A stretch of DNA of 64,000 nucleotides, from assembly GCF_000711695.1 (NCBI RefSeq), contig NW_013547018.1, positions 248,001 to 312,000 of the forward strand, written 5' to 3'. A program made the translations under genes and the position numbers. Below, piece after piece: positions 10,141-21,440 of this stretch; positions within the stretch are counted from its first letter, which is position 1, and each line of letters opens with the position of its first letter. The stretch is from Tilletiaria anomala UBC 951 (lineage: Eukaryota; Basidiomycota; Exobasidiomycetes; Georgefischeriales; Tilletiariaceae). The notes under the pieces were generated by a model. The model was not told the DNA's origin. It saw only the letters and a program-made list of their open reading frames with translations, and did no database searches.

Positions 10141-13100
10141 CTACGTCTTGCGGAACCAACGAGTCGTATTTCGCTTGATCCCTATGCGACCGACAACACG
10201 GACGCAAGAGGAAGGAGGTAAGCAATGCATTCATCGTCACCTCGCCGTGGATAAGCACGACGCGCAACTTACAGAACCAAAAGAAGCCAATGAAGCGGAA
10301 GACGGAGAGGCAGAACGTGGTCCAGAGGATGAACTGGAAGTATGTCGTCTGCTTGTTGTGCTGCTGCGCGTCGACCTGGTCCTGCGAGACGCCGCGGTTG
10401 AGCCCGTTAACGTTCTCGATCGCGATTGTCAGTCCGCCGTTCGTCAGCAGCCAGAATGCGACGAGGCGGGTGCGGAACGTCCTGTTGCTGTCGTCGATCG
10501 TCGGCTTCTCCGCCACCTGAACGGGGTGGTACGGCGCGACAGCGCGCGAGACGACGTTGCGGAAGTTGTTGTCAATGTCCTCCTGCTCCTGCTCGATCTC
10601 TTCGATCGTCCCGTCGGGGCCCTTGCTCTTCTTGGTGTCCACCGTCGGCAGCGCGTCCGCCTTGTCCGAGCCTTTGGTCCCCCACGAGACGTCGTGCAGG
10701 TTGCAGAACGCGTACACGTTGAGGATGTTGATGAACGACGGCGCAATCAGCATGTACTGTGGGAACGACGTCACCATGTGCCACGGGTCTGCGTACATCA
10801 GGGACGCGACAAGATACACGCCGAACGTCGCCGTCAGCGCCGCGATCAACACCAGCGTTGAGTTCTGCCCCGCGATGAATGTCTTGAAAAACTCGGCGCC
10901 AGAGCTAAAGTTGGTCGTCAGGAATGCCTTGATCGTCAGCCAGAGCGAGATGGCGATCAGGTAGCTGCCAAGCAGCCCAAAGACGATGAACGAGATGATG
11001 TACGTGTTCTTCTCGCCCTTGGGCCGGTTGCCGAGCGCCAAGACGAATTGCAGGACGAGAAAGAAGACGTAGACCCACTTGCACGCGAGGTTGACCCAGT
11101 GCAGAATGTCCTGCACCGTGCCACTCGAGCTCTTCAGCAGGACGTTCGGCACGAAGTCGATGATGATCGAGAACGTCAGCCACAAATTGGCAAGCGCAAA
11201 CCAGGAGAAGAGAAGCGTGAAAGCATTGTAGAGCGCCTGGATGTGGAAGAAGAACAGGCGCAGGATCGAGTGGTTGCTCCGGTAGATGCGGAAGAAGTGG
11301 ACCAGGGAGTAGATCGACGCGGCGAACGAGCCATTAAGCCACCTGCGACGCTGCGAGATGAGCTCCGCAGCACCTTCCGGCACGTCAGTCTCTCCCTTGG
11401 CGGGTTTGACGTATGTCAGCGTCCATCGGGCGCCCGCTTTAGCCACCAGCTCAAAGCACAGGATGCGGTCCTCGGCCAAGAACATGTTCTTCGTGAAGAT
11501 GCCCATTCCATGCAGGCCCTTCTTGCCGAGCCGATCCGCGAGCGTGTGGTCTCCGTGAAAGTACTGCGCTAGCGGACGGCCTTGGATCGCTTTGAAGCGG
11601 TATGCGCTAAACGCGCCAGGCAGCACGCTGACGTAGCCAAAGGATGACTCGAGCGGCTTGTCGAGGATGTTGGACATCTTGTACTCAAAATTTTGCGCAG
11701 CGACGAGCGGGTTGATCAGCTTTTTGCCGCCCTGTATCATTGCATGAATCTCTCCACAGGCGCCGCCGAGATGCGCGTCGTTGTAGAACGCCTCCCAGAG
11801 GTAGTACAGGCTGCGCGGGCCGGGCTTAGTGCCGGCATCGAGCAGGACGCAAATTTCGGGCTGCAAGTGCCTACCGATGGCGTTGAAGAGCCACCGATGC
11901 GAGTTGATCTTCTTGCTGTTCTTTTGCTTCAGGCAGAACAGCATTTGCACCGGTACCAGGTTCGCCGGGTCGTCGCCATGCGGCTGGATCAGCGACGGCT
12001 TGGCGTCGACGGAAAGCTGCGTCGTGTACTCGAAGATGTGCGCCACAGTGTCCTTGCCATCGACTTTTCTCTTCATGATTCCATCTTGGTAGACACCCAC
12101 GGTCGCGAGCAGGTCCAGCACCTCCTTGTCGCAAGGGTCGATTCCGTCAAATATCAGACACACGACAATACGCTGCCAGCCCGGTCGGCCTTCCTCTGCG
12201 CTGCGTCGCCAGAACTTGGACGACTTGCTCTTGCAGATGTCACGGATGTTGAGCATGACGCCATGGAGCGTGCGCGCAAGCAAAATGCGATCTTCGTTGT
12301 AATAGCTGCAAAAATAAGGAATGGCGGTCAGCACGTGTGCATACATCAACCTTTGCTCGGTAGCGCGAGCGCCACGCACGTGATGGCGATGAGCAGCTCG
12401 GTATCGCGGTGGTATTGAGAGTTGGCGCGCAGCGACCAGCCATTCTCCAGCGTAAACTCGTCCGGATCGCACGTGGCGGCCGTGTAGCGCATGTGGGTGA
12501 ACTCGGTCGACCTACTCCCCTGCGCCCATTTGGGTTCAATGGAGTTTTTAATGGCCGTCGGGACGCGATGCTCGACGATCCAGTTGCCCTTGGTCAGCTT
12601 GACTTTGCGCGTCAGCCCGCGTTTGGGACCTTGTTGACGACGCGCCCACGCCACTTGCGACGCGCTGTCGTCCGGCCCGAGCTCGCCGCCCGAAAGACCC
12701 GAAAATGCCGTGCTCGTCTGGCCATACTGCAACATTGGCACAGCAAAGTTGCTTGGATCCGGCATGCTTATGAAGGCGCGCGTACATGTCGGTGTCAGCT
12801 TCTGTTATTCTACAAAGCTATAGCTTACACTCACCCATACGGCGCAGAAGGCGGATACCCTGGGCTGGGGCCGAACTTCTCTTCAGTAAGCGGCATCTTA
12901 GCCTCATCATCGTAGCCAGCCGCATATTCGGCGGGTGGGCCGTGTGTGAAGCTGGACGCATAGCTCGGGTCATCGCCCTGCGCGTAGAACGGGTTGCCGC
13001 TCGCCGACGGCTGCCGACCATGGTTAGCAGGATTGCTATGGCCGCCGACCATCGTCGCAGAAGAGTGGTCCATTGAGCCGCCAGAAGGCCCATGGCCACC

Positions 13101-13355
13101 ATTGGAGGAGGCGGCGTAGCCGTTGTTGTACATGCCTGCGCTGCCTGAGCGGCTTTCGTAGTACTCGTGGCCGCGCTGTGCACCGTCGTGGTGATCATGT
13201 ATCGTTTCGCGATCCATCAAGGCAGCACGGGTATCAGGTTCGAGCATCGGAGGAGAGCGAAGGTGGTCGGAGGGGTATGAAGTATCGCCGAGAGGAAGGT
13301 ATGCCGTGGTAGCAAGCCGGTGGTCCGGGTTACGATTGCAATGTTGAAAGGGCAA
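10141..13355 (-). CDS. Chitin synthase, division 1 (class I-III type)
   Basis: Four exons, 13355..12835, 12766..12380, 12305..10273 and 10181..10141, give 993 residues. The enzyme polymerises UDP-GlcNAc into chitin at the plasma membrane. The chitin synthase N-domain ([17 protein letters not shown]) is followed by the GT2 core: TYYNED, DAGTKPG, the acceptor-site EDR near residue 580, and QRRRWLNGS near 620. Several C-terminal membrane helices follow. The tiny last exon (41 nt) supplies the classic ending [13 protein letters not shown]; reading through the intron instead gives a spurious longer tail. The N-terminal about 200 residues are Gly/Ser/His/Tyr-rich and probably cytoplasmic. The start is taken as the first ATG in frame, and the Met at 13247 is an equally good alternative. 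Class within division 1 is not settled. Confidence 0.95.
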
Positions 13356-15606
13356 CGGAAAGCAACGTCGGTCAGCAAGGGGATCGCATTATACATAAAT
13401 GCAATGGCCAGCAGGGATCCGCGCCTCCACGCTACAGGGAGGCTCCCAGTTCTCTATCGTTGTGAGAGATGCATGAAATGGACAACCTTTTCGGTTCCAT
13501 GTGACCCCCATACGCTAACCCTTCCGCCCCTTTGTGCGGCCAGCCTTGTGACTCACAAATACGGGGGCTGTCCCTTCCAACTGTCCTCTGGGAACTCCAA
13601 CAGGTGTTGCTGATCCTTGCCGGTTAGGAGGACGGTGGTTGTAGGCCATGTTGGATATATACCCAGAGCTTGATCACGACCAGGTGAGGTGGGTCTACGG
13701 AAAGGATGGGGCTGAAGCTCTGAGAATAGGTCCCTGTAGTGGCCCCGAATGCCATGTAAGGAGAGGATGCCGAGAATTTGCCCGCTCTCACCCACGGGCT
13801 ACACCGACCAGAGCAGCGACTGCCGGTCAACCTTCCTGCTCAAGCTCTTTCTTTGTTGAAATCTCGAAATTGAAAGAAAGCAAGCCCGAGACAGAGATAT
13901 ATGATCGATGGATTTGAATTTGACGCTTTGCACTGCCCTGCTGCCGCCCGAGATTGTGGTATAGCGAGAAGCGTGGCGCAGGCAACGAGGCAAGCAGGGG
14001 CACAGGCGCAGGCGCAAGCGGAAGCGATGATCCTTCCAGTGTCCAAGGCGGGGCGCTGGATGACTTTGGTCGTGAATGCGCCGCCAGACCTCAGAGAGAG
14101 GCACTGCAGAGTGTACGTAGCCGCGTCGCGCAATGCCGACGACAGATGCTCTTCCTTTCCGCCTACTCAACTCGAGGCGTCGTGACTGGATCTGCTTAGC
14201 ATGGGATACGCTTTCCTCTCCAGAATGAAAGCGACTTTATTGTTTTCCAAGGTGCACAAAAGGTGAATGGAAGGAGGATGTTTGTCCGTCGAGATGGTGA
14301 AGACAGCACCGTCAACAAAGTTGTGTGTGTGCGAGACTATGCACTACACAGGACCATGCGGCCGTCAACCAGCAGCCAGCCGTCGCGTGTTGCGCGACAT
14401 CTCTACAACGGCTTTCCTCATTTGCCATGACTACGTTGCAATGACGCGCGCAAGGCATAACACTCAGACTTGGTCCACAATGACATCCCAATGGCCGAAA
14501 TGCACTTCAAGAAGCTCTATCTTGCATGCCAACTGCGCAGATGCATGTGAAGCTCCGAAGGGTTGAGTGCTGTGCATATGTAGGACTGGAGTTGGGTGCG
14601 CAATGACCGTTTTACGCTGTGTTTCCTCGTTTAATAAACATGAACTACGACGACCACGCGTGGTGACGTGAACCATGTTAACATTCACTTCGGGCGCCAA
14701 GGTATCATCCTTCAAACCAAATATAAGCGACAGAATGAGTGACTGCAGCAGATGTAGACGTCGCCACCTATGTCATCCAAGATGGTCGGGCTTGCCAACT
14801 TCCAAGACAGCGACAAGTTGCGCGAAGGCTCTTAACTTAGTGATGAATCGATTCGCTTCGAGTTTCTCTTTCACACCTGCGCTCGCTAGGATCGTCGGTG
14901 ACCTGTGGTACGCATAGCACTCGCAAAAGGTAGTAGTAGCAGTTTTTTCAATAATTGATGTAGAGCCCTACTTCATCTGAGGTTAGCCGGGCGGTTGAAC
15001 TTGATTGCTAGTACATGGTTCTACTATACCGTCTACATTCCTTAGGACATGTCAAAGTGCCCGCTCGGCTGCAAGCAATGCTGCTTGCTATTTAATGTGA
15101 ACCGATATGGGCCAAGCCTATCGAGAAGGATCGCTGCCTCATGTTTACATGACGACATGGAGTCGCCACGTAGCCGGTTGAACAGGTCGATATCCCAACT
15201 TTGATCGAAACTGGATCTTGTCACGAGTATAATCATGAGGTATGAGTCATACATTTATGCGTATCTCCAGCCAAGTGGGCGTTACGTGCCATTAGCGCCG
15301 TGCAATACAGGTAGATGCTGGGAAATAGCGAAATTGGAGATCGTACGTGGCAGATGTAGATGGCACTTGTTGCCGAGAACGAAACCCTCGTCAGTGGATG
15401 AAATCTATCTTACCAGAAGGAACAAACAACTGAGTCTGCGCACAACTGTCACTCACAACGCCGTCCCTTGGGGCCGAGAGAGAGTCAAAGGAGGGTGAGA
15501 GATCAATTTGGATAGGCGCCTGAGCAGTCTACCTAGGGCGATGCTACGATGGATCGGCGATACAGCGGTGCGAGGGGGGGGGGTTAGGTCCGCGGGTGTT
15601 GTGTAA

Positions 15607-15620
15607 CCAATCATGATTGG
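15607..15620. promoter_or_regulatory. Palindromic double CCAAT box
   Basis: CCAATCATGATTGG is a perfect 14-bp palindrome presenting CCAAT on both strands, about 470 bp upstream of the ABC transporter start. CCAAT is bound by the HAP/NF-Y complex in fungi; occupancy here is inferred only. Confidence 0.4.
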
Positions 15621-15670
15621 AAACAAAAAAAAGTTGCCGCGAGGCGTCGGCCGAGACAGACAGACAGGGC

Positions 15671-15702
15671 CCCTGTTACATGTACAAGTCCAAGTAACAG
15701 GG
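15671..15702. repeat. 9-bp inverted repeat (hairpin)
   Basis: CCCTGTTAC and GTAACAGGG form a perfect 9-bp stem around a 14-nt loop. It lies in the 5' region of the transporter gene, about 390 bp before its start. Confidence 0.6.
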
Positions 15703-16089
15703 TTAGAAAACACGCAGCACCGTGGTCGGTGATAGCTTCTAGACGGCGTTCCCTTAACTGCTGCGATTGCTTGCACTTGGATTTACCAAGAGCTTGAGTC
15801 TCGGTAGTGGTCAACAACAACGAGACGCTACGCAGGGTTAGCTAGTGTGGAGGATTCGACCATAGTAGTCGTGGTAAAGCTGATCGTCGCCTCGGTCTTA
15901 CAGGCTTTTGCGGTCCTCATTGCTGCCTGACCCTATGGCATCTCTCTAGTGAATTCCTATCTCACTTCGTTCTCATTTCTCTCCGCTGGAGAAGCTCAAG
16001 TGCTCAGCTGACGTCGGTTGGAGAGAAAGGGTTGCACCTGCAACACATCGCAAACCAAGGCAGTCTGGTATTGCGTGCGGACCTTCAGG

Positions 16090-19000
16090 ATGGCGGGCTC
16101 CTCCGTCGCGCAGTGGGCGCAGTCGTCCATCTACGCTGCCTTCTGGCCCTCGGACGCTTTTGGGGTAGACGCACACCCAAGTCTCGGTACCACCGCACAG
16201 AATGTGCTGCTTGACCAAGCCTTTTCCTCGCCCTCTCCCGACGCAAGCAACAGCAGCGGGCAGCTCGCACAGACCGTCATCGCCGACCCTCTCGCCGCAG
16301 CTGGGGCTTCGATCCTTCTGCATGTCGGTAAAGGCAGCACGCCTCCGCGATGGATCCGCAATACTTGCCGCAACTACGAGGGCTGGGGGCCCTTGAGTCA
16401 GCACAGGGATCTTGACTTCACGCCTTGCTTCCTGCAAGCTGTGTTCATTGCCGCTCCGGTCCTGTTGCTCGCATTGTTCGGTGAGTGAGAATGGCGGGTT
16501 CCTTGCTATGTAAGCTTCCTCTAGCTGTATCTGACATCTTCAGTCTTCACGATTTTATCAGGCGCTGCGAATCTGGTACTCCTCGCCAAGAAGGAAGAAA
16601 GACCGCTCTCTCGCTTCTCTCGATCACTGCTAAGATCAAAAGAAGTGATCGTCTGTGCATTGGCGGTCCTTGCGGCTGTGAAGCTGTCACTATCGTACGG
16701 TATATTTGGTGGCGTTCTCCTCGATATTCAATCCATCACTCCCCTCATCACCTTCCTCGGCTACCTCCTCATCCTGGCTGTGCAGCGTCTGAACCACACT
16801 CGAACCCGGCGCAGCTCCACCATCCTGCTCTTCTTCTGGCTCGAACAGCTCATAGCGCATCTCTTGGAGCTGCACAATACGCTTTCAGGTCACAGCTCGC
16901 CGATCAGCGAGGACACCGCAGGCTTCATAATTCTCGTGCTCAAGCTGGTCCTGCTCCTGTCCGTCTTCGGCCTCGAGTGTGCCGGCGTCGAGGTCGGCAG
17001 CCTTGCACCCGAGCAGAAGGAGGCATACCTCAAGCAGCGTAGGCAACAGCTTTTCGAGCAGCGAAGGGAGGTGTTGCGCAATGGAAAAAAATCGAATGGC
17101 TACAGCGAGTTGCCTCAGCACCATGCGAATGGCAGTAGCGCCGCGAGAGCTGCGTCGGCTCCGATCAGCGCGGCGGAAGACTCTGGCTTCGCGTCCGTCT
17201 TCTCCGACGAGGGCGGCACAGATGGCGGCTACGATGCGTTGAACGTCGAGAAGGAATGTCCGATTAACACGGCCAATGCTTTCTCGCGTTTGACGTTCAA
17301 CTGGATGCAGCCGATGATGTCGCTTGGTTCCCAAAAGTTCCTCGGCGAGGATGACATGTGGAGTCTTCCTCCAGACGAGGACGCCGAAGCCCTCGGCAAG
17401 CGCTTTGCGAAACACTGGAAGACAACACGCACTCGTGACGGCAAACCACGCATTTGGCTCACCCTAGCCAAAGCGTATGGCGGTCCTTTCTTCTTTGCTG
17501 CCGTCCTCAAGGCCGCACAGGATACGCTGGCTTTTGCACAGCCGCAGGTACTACGCAAGCTGCTTCAGTTCGTGCAGAACTGGGACACGGAAGGCCACAA
17601 AAACCTCGTCCCGATGCAGGGCTATGTCCTCTCGGCTCTGCTCTTCTTCGTCGCAATTGTCCAGACCAGCTTCTTGCACCAGTACTTCCAGCTCGCTTTC
17701 ATGACCGGCATGCGCGTGCGCGCGGGACTCGTCAGCGCCATCTACAAAAAGAGCCTTAGATTATCCAACAATGAGCGGGGCAAGCGTGCCACTGGCGACA
17801 TTGTCAATCTCATGAGCGTCGACGCCACCAGGTTGCAGGACCTCTGCACAGTGAGTATACCTTGTGTGATACGTGTTAGTCATACTGCACCGCTAATCAG
17901 CCACTCCCTCTGTCCCCCGCGCATCTGTTACTTAGTACGGCCACATCATCTGGAGCGCCCTTTTCCAGATGACCCTCGCGTTCATCAGTTTGTACTCGCT
18001 CATGGGCTGGCAAGCCTTTGTCGGCGTTGCGATCATGGTCGTTAGCGTTCCGCTGAACACTGTCTTGGCGCGCTACATGAAGAAGCTTAGCGAAAAGCAG
18101 ATGGTGGTCAAAGACCGTCGTACGCGCATGATGAACGAGATCTTGCAAAACATCAAGACGATCAAGCTCTTTGCATGGGAGGACGCTTTTGCAAAGAAAC
18201 TGAACCAGGTCCGGAACGTTGAAGAGCTGCGCCTCCTCAGGGTCGTCGGCACTGTTTCGGCATTCTTCAACTTTTTCTGGACCGCCATCCCCTTCTTAGT
18301 GTCTCTTGCGACATTCACAACGTACGCCTTCACCAGCGACGTCCCGCTCACCGCCGACGTCATCTTCCCAGCGCTTTCGCTCTTCTCATTGCTGCAATTC
18401 CCGATCGCCATGCTCGCCAGCATCATCACGGCCGTCATCGCCGCGCAAGTCTCGGCCCGCCGCTTGGCCGAATTCCTCGACGCCGGCGAGCTGGATCCTG
18501 AAGCGCGCAAAGTCATCATCCCCGGACAGTCCACTGCGTCTGCGGATGGCGCGGCGCTCACACCTGAGGAGGTTGAGAATGCCCGCGTGCCCGAAATCGG
18601 TGACGACGTTGTGACTATCCGCAACGGCGAGTTCGAATGGAGCAAGGACCAGCCGGTGCCGACGTTGCAGGACATCGATTTGACCGTCAAGAAAGGCGAA
18701 TTGCTCGCCGTCCTTGGTAAAGTCGGCGACGGCAAATCCTCGTTGCTCGCTGCCATCCTTGGTGAAATGAACCGCACGGATGGAGAAGTCGTCGTTAAGG
18801 GCCGCACTGCTTACTTTAGTCAGGGCGGCTGGGCCATGGGCGCCACGGTGCGCGACAACATCCTCTTCGGCCTCAAGTATGAACCAGACTTCTACCAGCG
18901 CGTTATTGACGCCTGCGCACTTGGCCCCGACCTCAATATTTTGCCAAATGGAGACCAGACCGAGATCGGAGAACGCGGAGTCTCGCTTTCTGGCGGTCAG

Positions 19001-21356
19001 CGTGCTCGTGTTGCGCTCGCCCGCGCCTGCTATGCTCGTGCAGACATCTATCTCCTGGATGACCCTCTTGCTGCAGTTGATGCGCACGTTGCCAGTCACA
19101 TCTTTGAGCATGTCATTGGGCCCAATGGGATGCTCAAGAGCAAAGCGAGGATCTTGACGCTCAACTCAGTCGCTGCACTCCCGCAATGTGATCAGATCAT
19201 CTCAGTTCGCCGCGGTATCATTTTGGACGAGCGCGGTACCTATGCTGAGGTCATGGCAAGGAAGGGCGAGCTGTACACCCTCATCACCGGTCTTGGCAAG
19301 CAATCCAACGACAAGAGCGACGACACAGGGCTTAAGTCCGAAGGAGAGGTTGCGGAGCAAGAGCAGAACGTCGATGAAGGTTTCATGCAAGCCCAAAAGG
19401 AAGAGATGAGGTCGCGTCGCGCGAGCTCGGCGTCCATGAGGAGGCCGCAGATGCTGTCTCGCAAGCAGATCAAGGCGGAGACACTCAAACAGCTGCGCGA
19501 AACCTCCACTCCACAGGAAAATCGCGCCACTGGCTCCGTGTCATGGGAGGTATACAAGCAGTACGCCAAGAGCAGCAACTTGATTGGCGTCTCCCTCTAC
19601 TTAGCTGCGCAGGTGCTCACGCAGGTATTCCAGGTCGGCCGTGACGTCGTTCTGAAGCAGTACGCCGCAAAGAACTTGGCAGCAGGTGGGGTCGACAAGG
19701 GCGCTACGACCTTTTTTCTTGGTATGTACGCTACAGTCGGTCTCTCCGGTTCGTTGATGATGTGCGTCGCACCGTTCATCCTCTTGTCGTGGCTCGTCAT
19801 CTCTTCTGCCCGCCGCTTCCACGACGGTATGTACAGCTCGGTCATGAGCTCGCCGCTGCAGTGGTTTGAGACCATTCCGACCGGCCGCTTGCTCAACCTA
19901 TTCAGCAGGGATATCAACGTCATCGACGAGACGCTTCCACGTGTTGTGCACAGCGCTATCCGAACCGGCATGATCGTTACTGGTGTACTTGTTGTCGTGT
20001 CTTACTCCGTCCCACCGTTCCTTGTCGCGGTCATTCCTCTCGGCATTGGCTACCACTACATCCTCAAATATTACCTTGCAACATCTCGAGAGCTCAAGCG
20101 TTTGGACTCAATTTCCAAGTCACCGATCTTCCAGTTCTTCAGCGAAACCTTGGGCGGCCTGAGTTCCGTCCGCGCCTTTGGCCAAGAGGCGCGCTTCATT
20201 GCCACCTCATTGGCAAGAGTCGATCGCAATCAGCAGTGCTACTTCCCAAGCGTCAGCTGTAATCGTTGGTTAGCCGTCAGGATCGAGTTCGTCGGCTCTG
20301 TCATCATCCTAATCGCCAGTATGCTCGCTGTTGTCATTAAGACACGTAACGGCAACATGGAGGCCGGTCTCTTGGGTCTGATGATGTCTCAGACGCTCAA
20401 CACGACGCAAGCGCTGAATTGGGTGGTCCGCAGCGTTTCTGAGGTTGAGCAGAACATCGTCAGCGTGGAGCGTATTTTGTCTTATTCGGAGCTCACACCC
20501 GAGGCCCCTTTGGAAATTCCTGACAACAAACCACCGGCAGGTTGGCCAAGTAAAGGCGACGTTGCATTGGAGCAATACTCGACCCGGTACAGGCCCGAGC
20601 TTCCCTTGGTCCTCAAGGGTATCAACGTCGCCATCCGCGCAGGTGAGCGCATTGGCGTTTGCGGCAGGACTGGTGCGGGCAAGAGCTCGCTCGCCCTTGC
20701 GCTTTTCCGCATCATCGAGCCTACGAATGGACGGATCATCATCGATGGTGTTGATGCAACAAAGATCGGCCTAAAAGACTTGCGTCGATCTATTTCCATC
20801 ATTCCTCAAGACGCCAACATTTGGGAAGGAACACTTCGAGACAATCTTGATCCCACTGGCGAAACTGATGATGCTGCATTGTGGAGGGCCCTCGACTCTG
20901 CACATCTTCGCGAGCATGTCAACTCCCTAGAGGGTAGGCTCGACGCGAAGCTGTGCGAGGGAGGCACGAACTTCTCATCCGGACAAAGGCAGCTCATCTG
21001 TATTGCGCGAGCGTTCCTGCGTCAATCCGAAGTCCTCATCTTGGACGAAGCGACGGCAAACATCGACCTGGAAACCGACGACAAGCTACAAAAGATCGTT
21101 AGGTCTGAATTCAAAGGCACCACCATCACTGTGGCGCACCGCCTCAACACCATGTGAGTGCTGCCTCGCAGTTTCGCGCCCGGCTTCAAACTCTCTGACC
21201 GCCTTGTTCCCTTTACGCAGTATGGACTCAAGCCGCATTCTCGTGCTGAAGGACGGAGAGGTGGCTGAGTTCGACACACCAGAAAATCTTCTGCTAAAGA
21301 AGACATCGATCTTCTTCTCCATGGCCGTCGAGGCCGGCCTTGTGAAGGTGCAATAG
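16090..21356 (+). CDS. ABCC/MRP-family ABC transporter (Ycf1/Bpt1-like)
   Basis: Exons 16090..16480, 16544..17850, 17936..21153 and 21221..21356 close in frame to 1683 residues. The order is TMD0, L0 linker, TMD1, NBD1, TMD2, NBD2, as in full-length MRPs that move glutathione conjugates and other anions, in fungi often into the vacuole. NBD1 has Walker [10 protein letters not shown] near residue 828, signature [14 protein letters not shown] and Walker [15 protein letters not shown]2 has GRTGAGKSS near 1475, signature [14 protein letters not shown] and [14 protein letters not shown]1 shows the MRP-type degenerate Walker B region (DDP rather than DEA), so only NBD2 has the full catalytic Glu. 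A charged Ser-rich linker ([11 protein letters not shown]), a possible kinase site, follows NBD1. Substrate cannot be told from sequence. Confidence 0.95.
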
Positions 21357-21440
21357 ACCTGATCGAACAGCATTGGATTAGAGCCAGTGGAATGTACGCA
21401 GACGGTGTGGCAGACAGCCATGACTTTATTTACTCGTATA

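Larger units (their letters stand above)
13356..16089. other. 2.7-kb gene-poor interval between chitin synthase and ABC transporter
   Basis: Both flanking genes are transcribed away from it, so it contains two promoters. No protein family is recognisable on either strand. It contains a 14-bp CCAAT palindrome, a hairpin and a run of ten G (15574-15583). A minus-strand frame at 13795-13553 ends at a good splice donor and looks somewhat exon-like, but I could not connect it to a gene. Confidence 0.5.

Noticed and set aside
15574-15583. Run of ten G followed by TTAGG, resembling telomeric repeat
   Set aside because: A single TTAGG without tandem copies is not telomeric; it is a simple homopolymer run.
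18073-19111. Long minus-strand frames inside the ABC transporter and similar antisense frames in other genes
   Set aside because: They mirror the codon bias of the true gene and have no family features.
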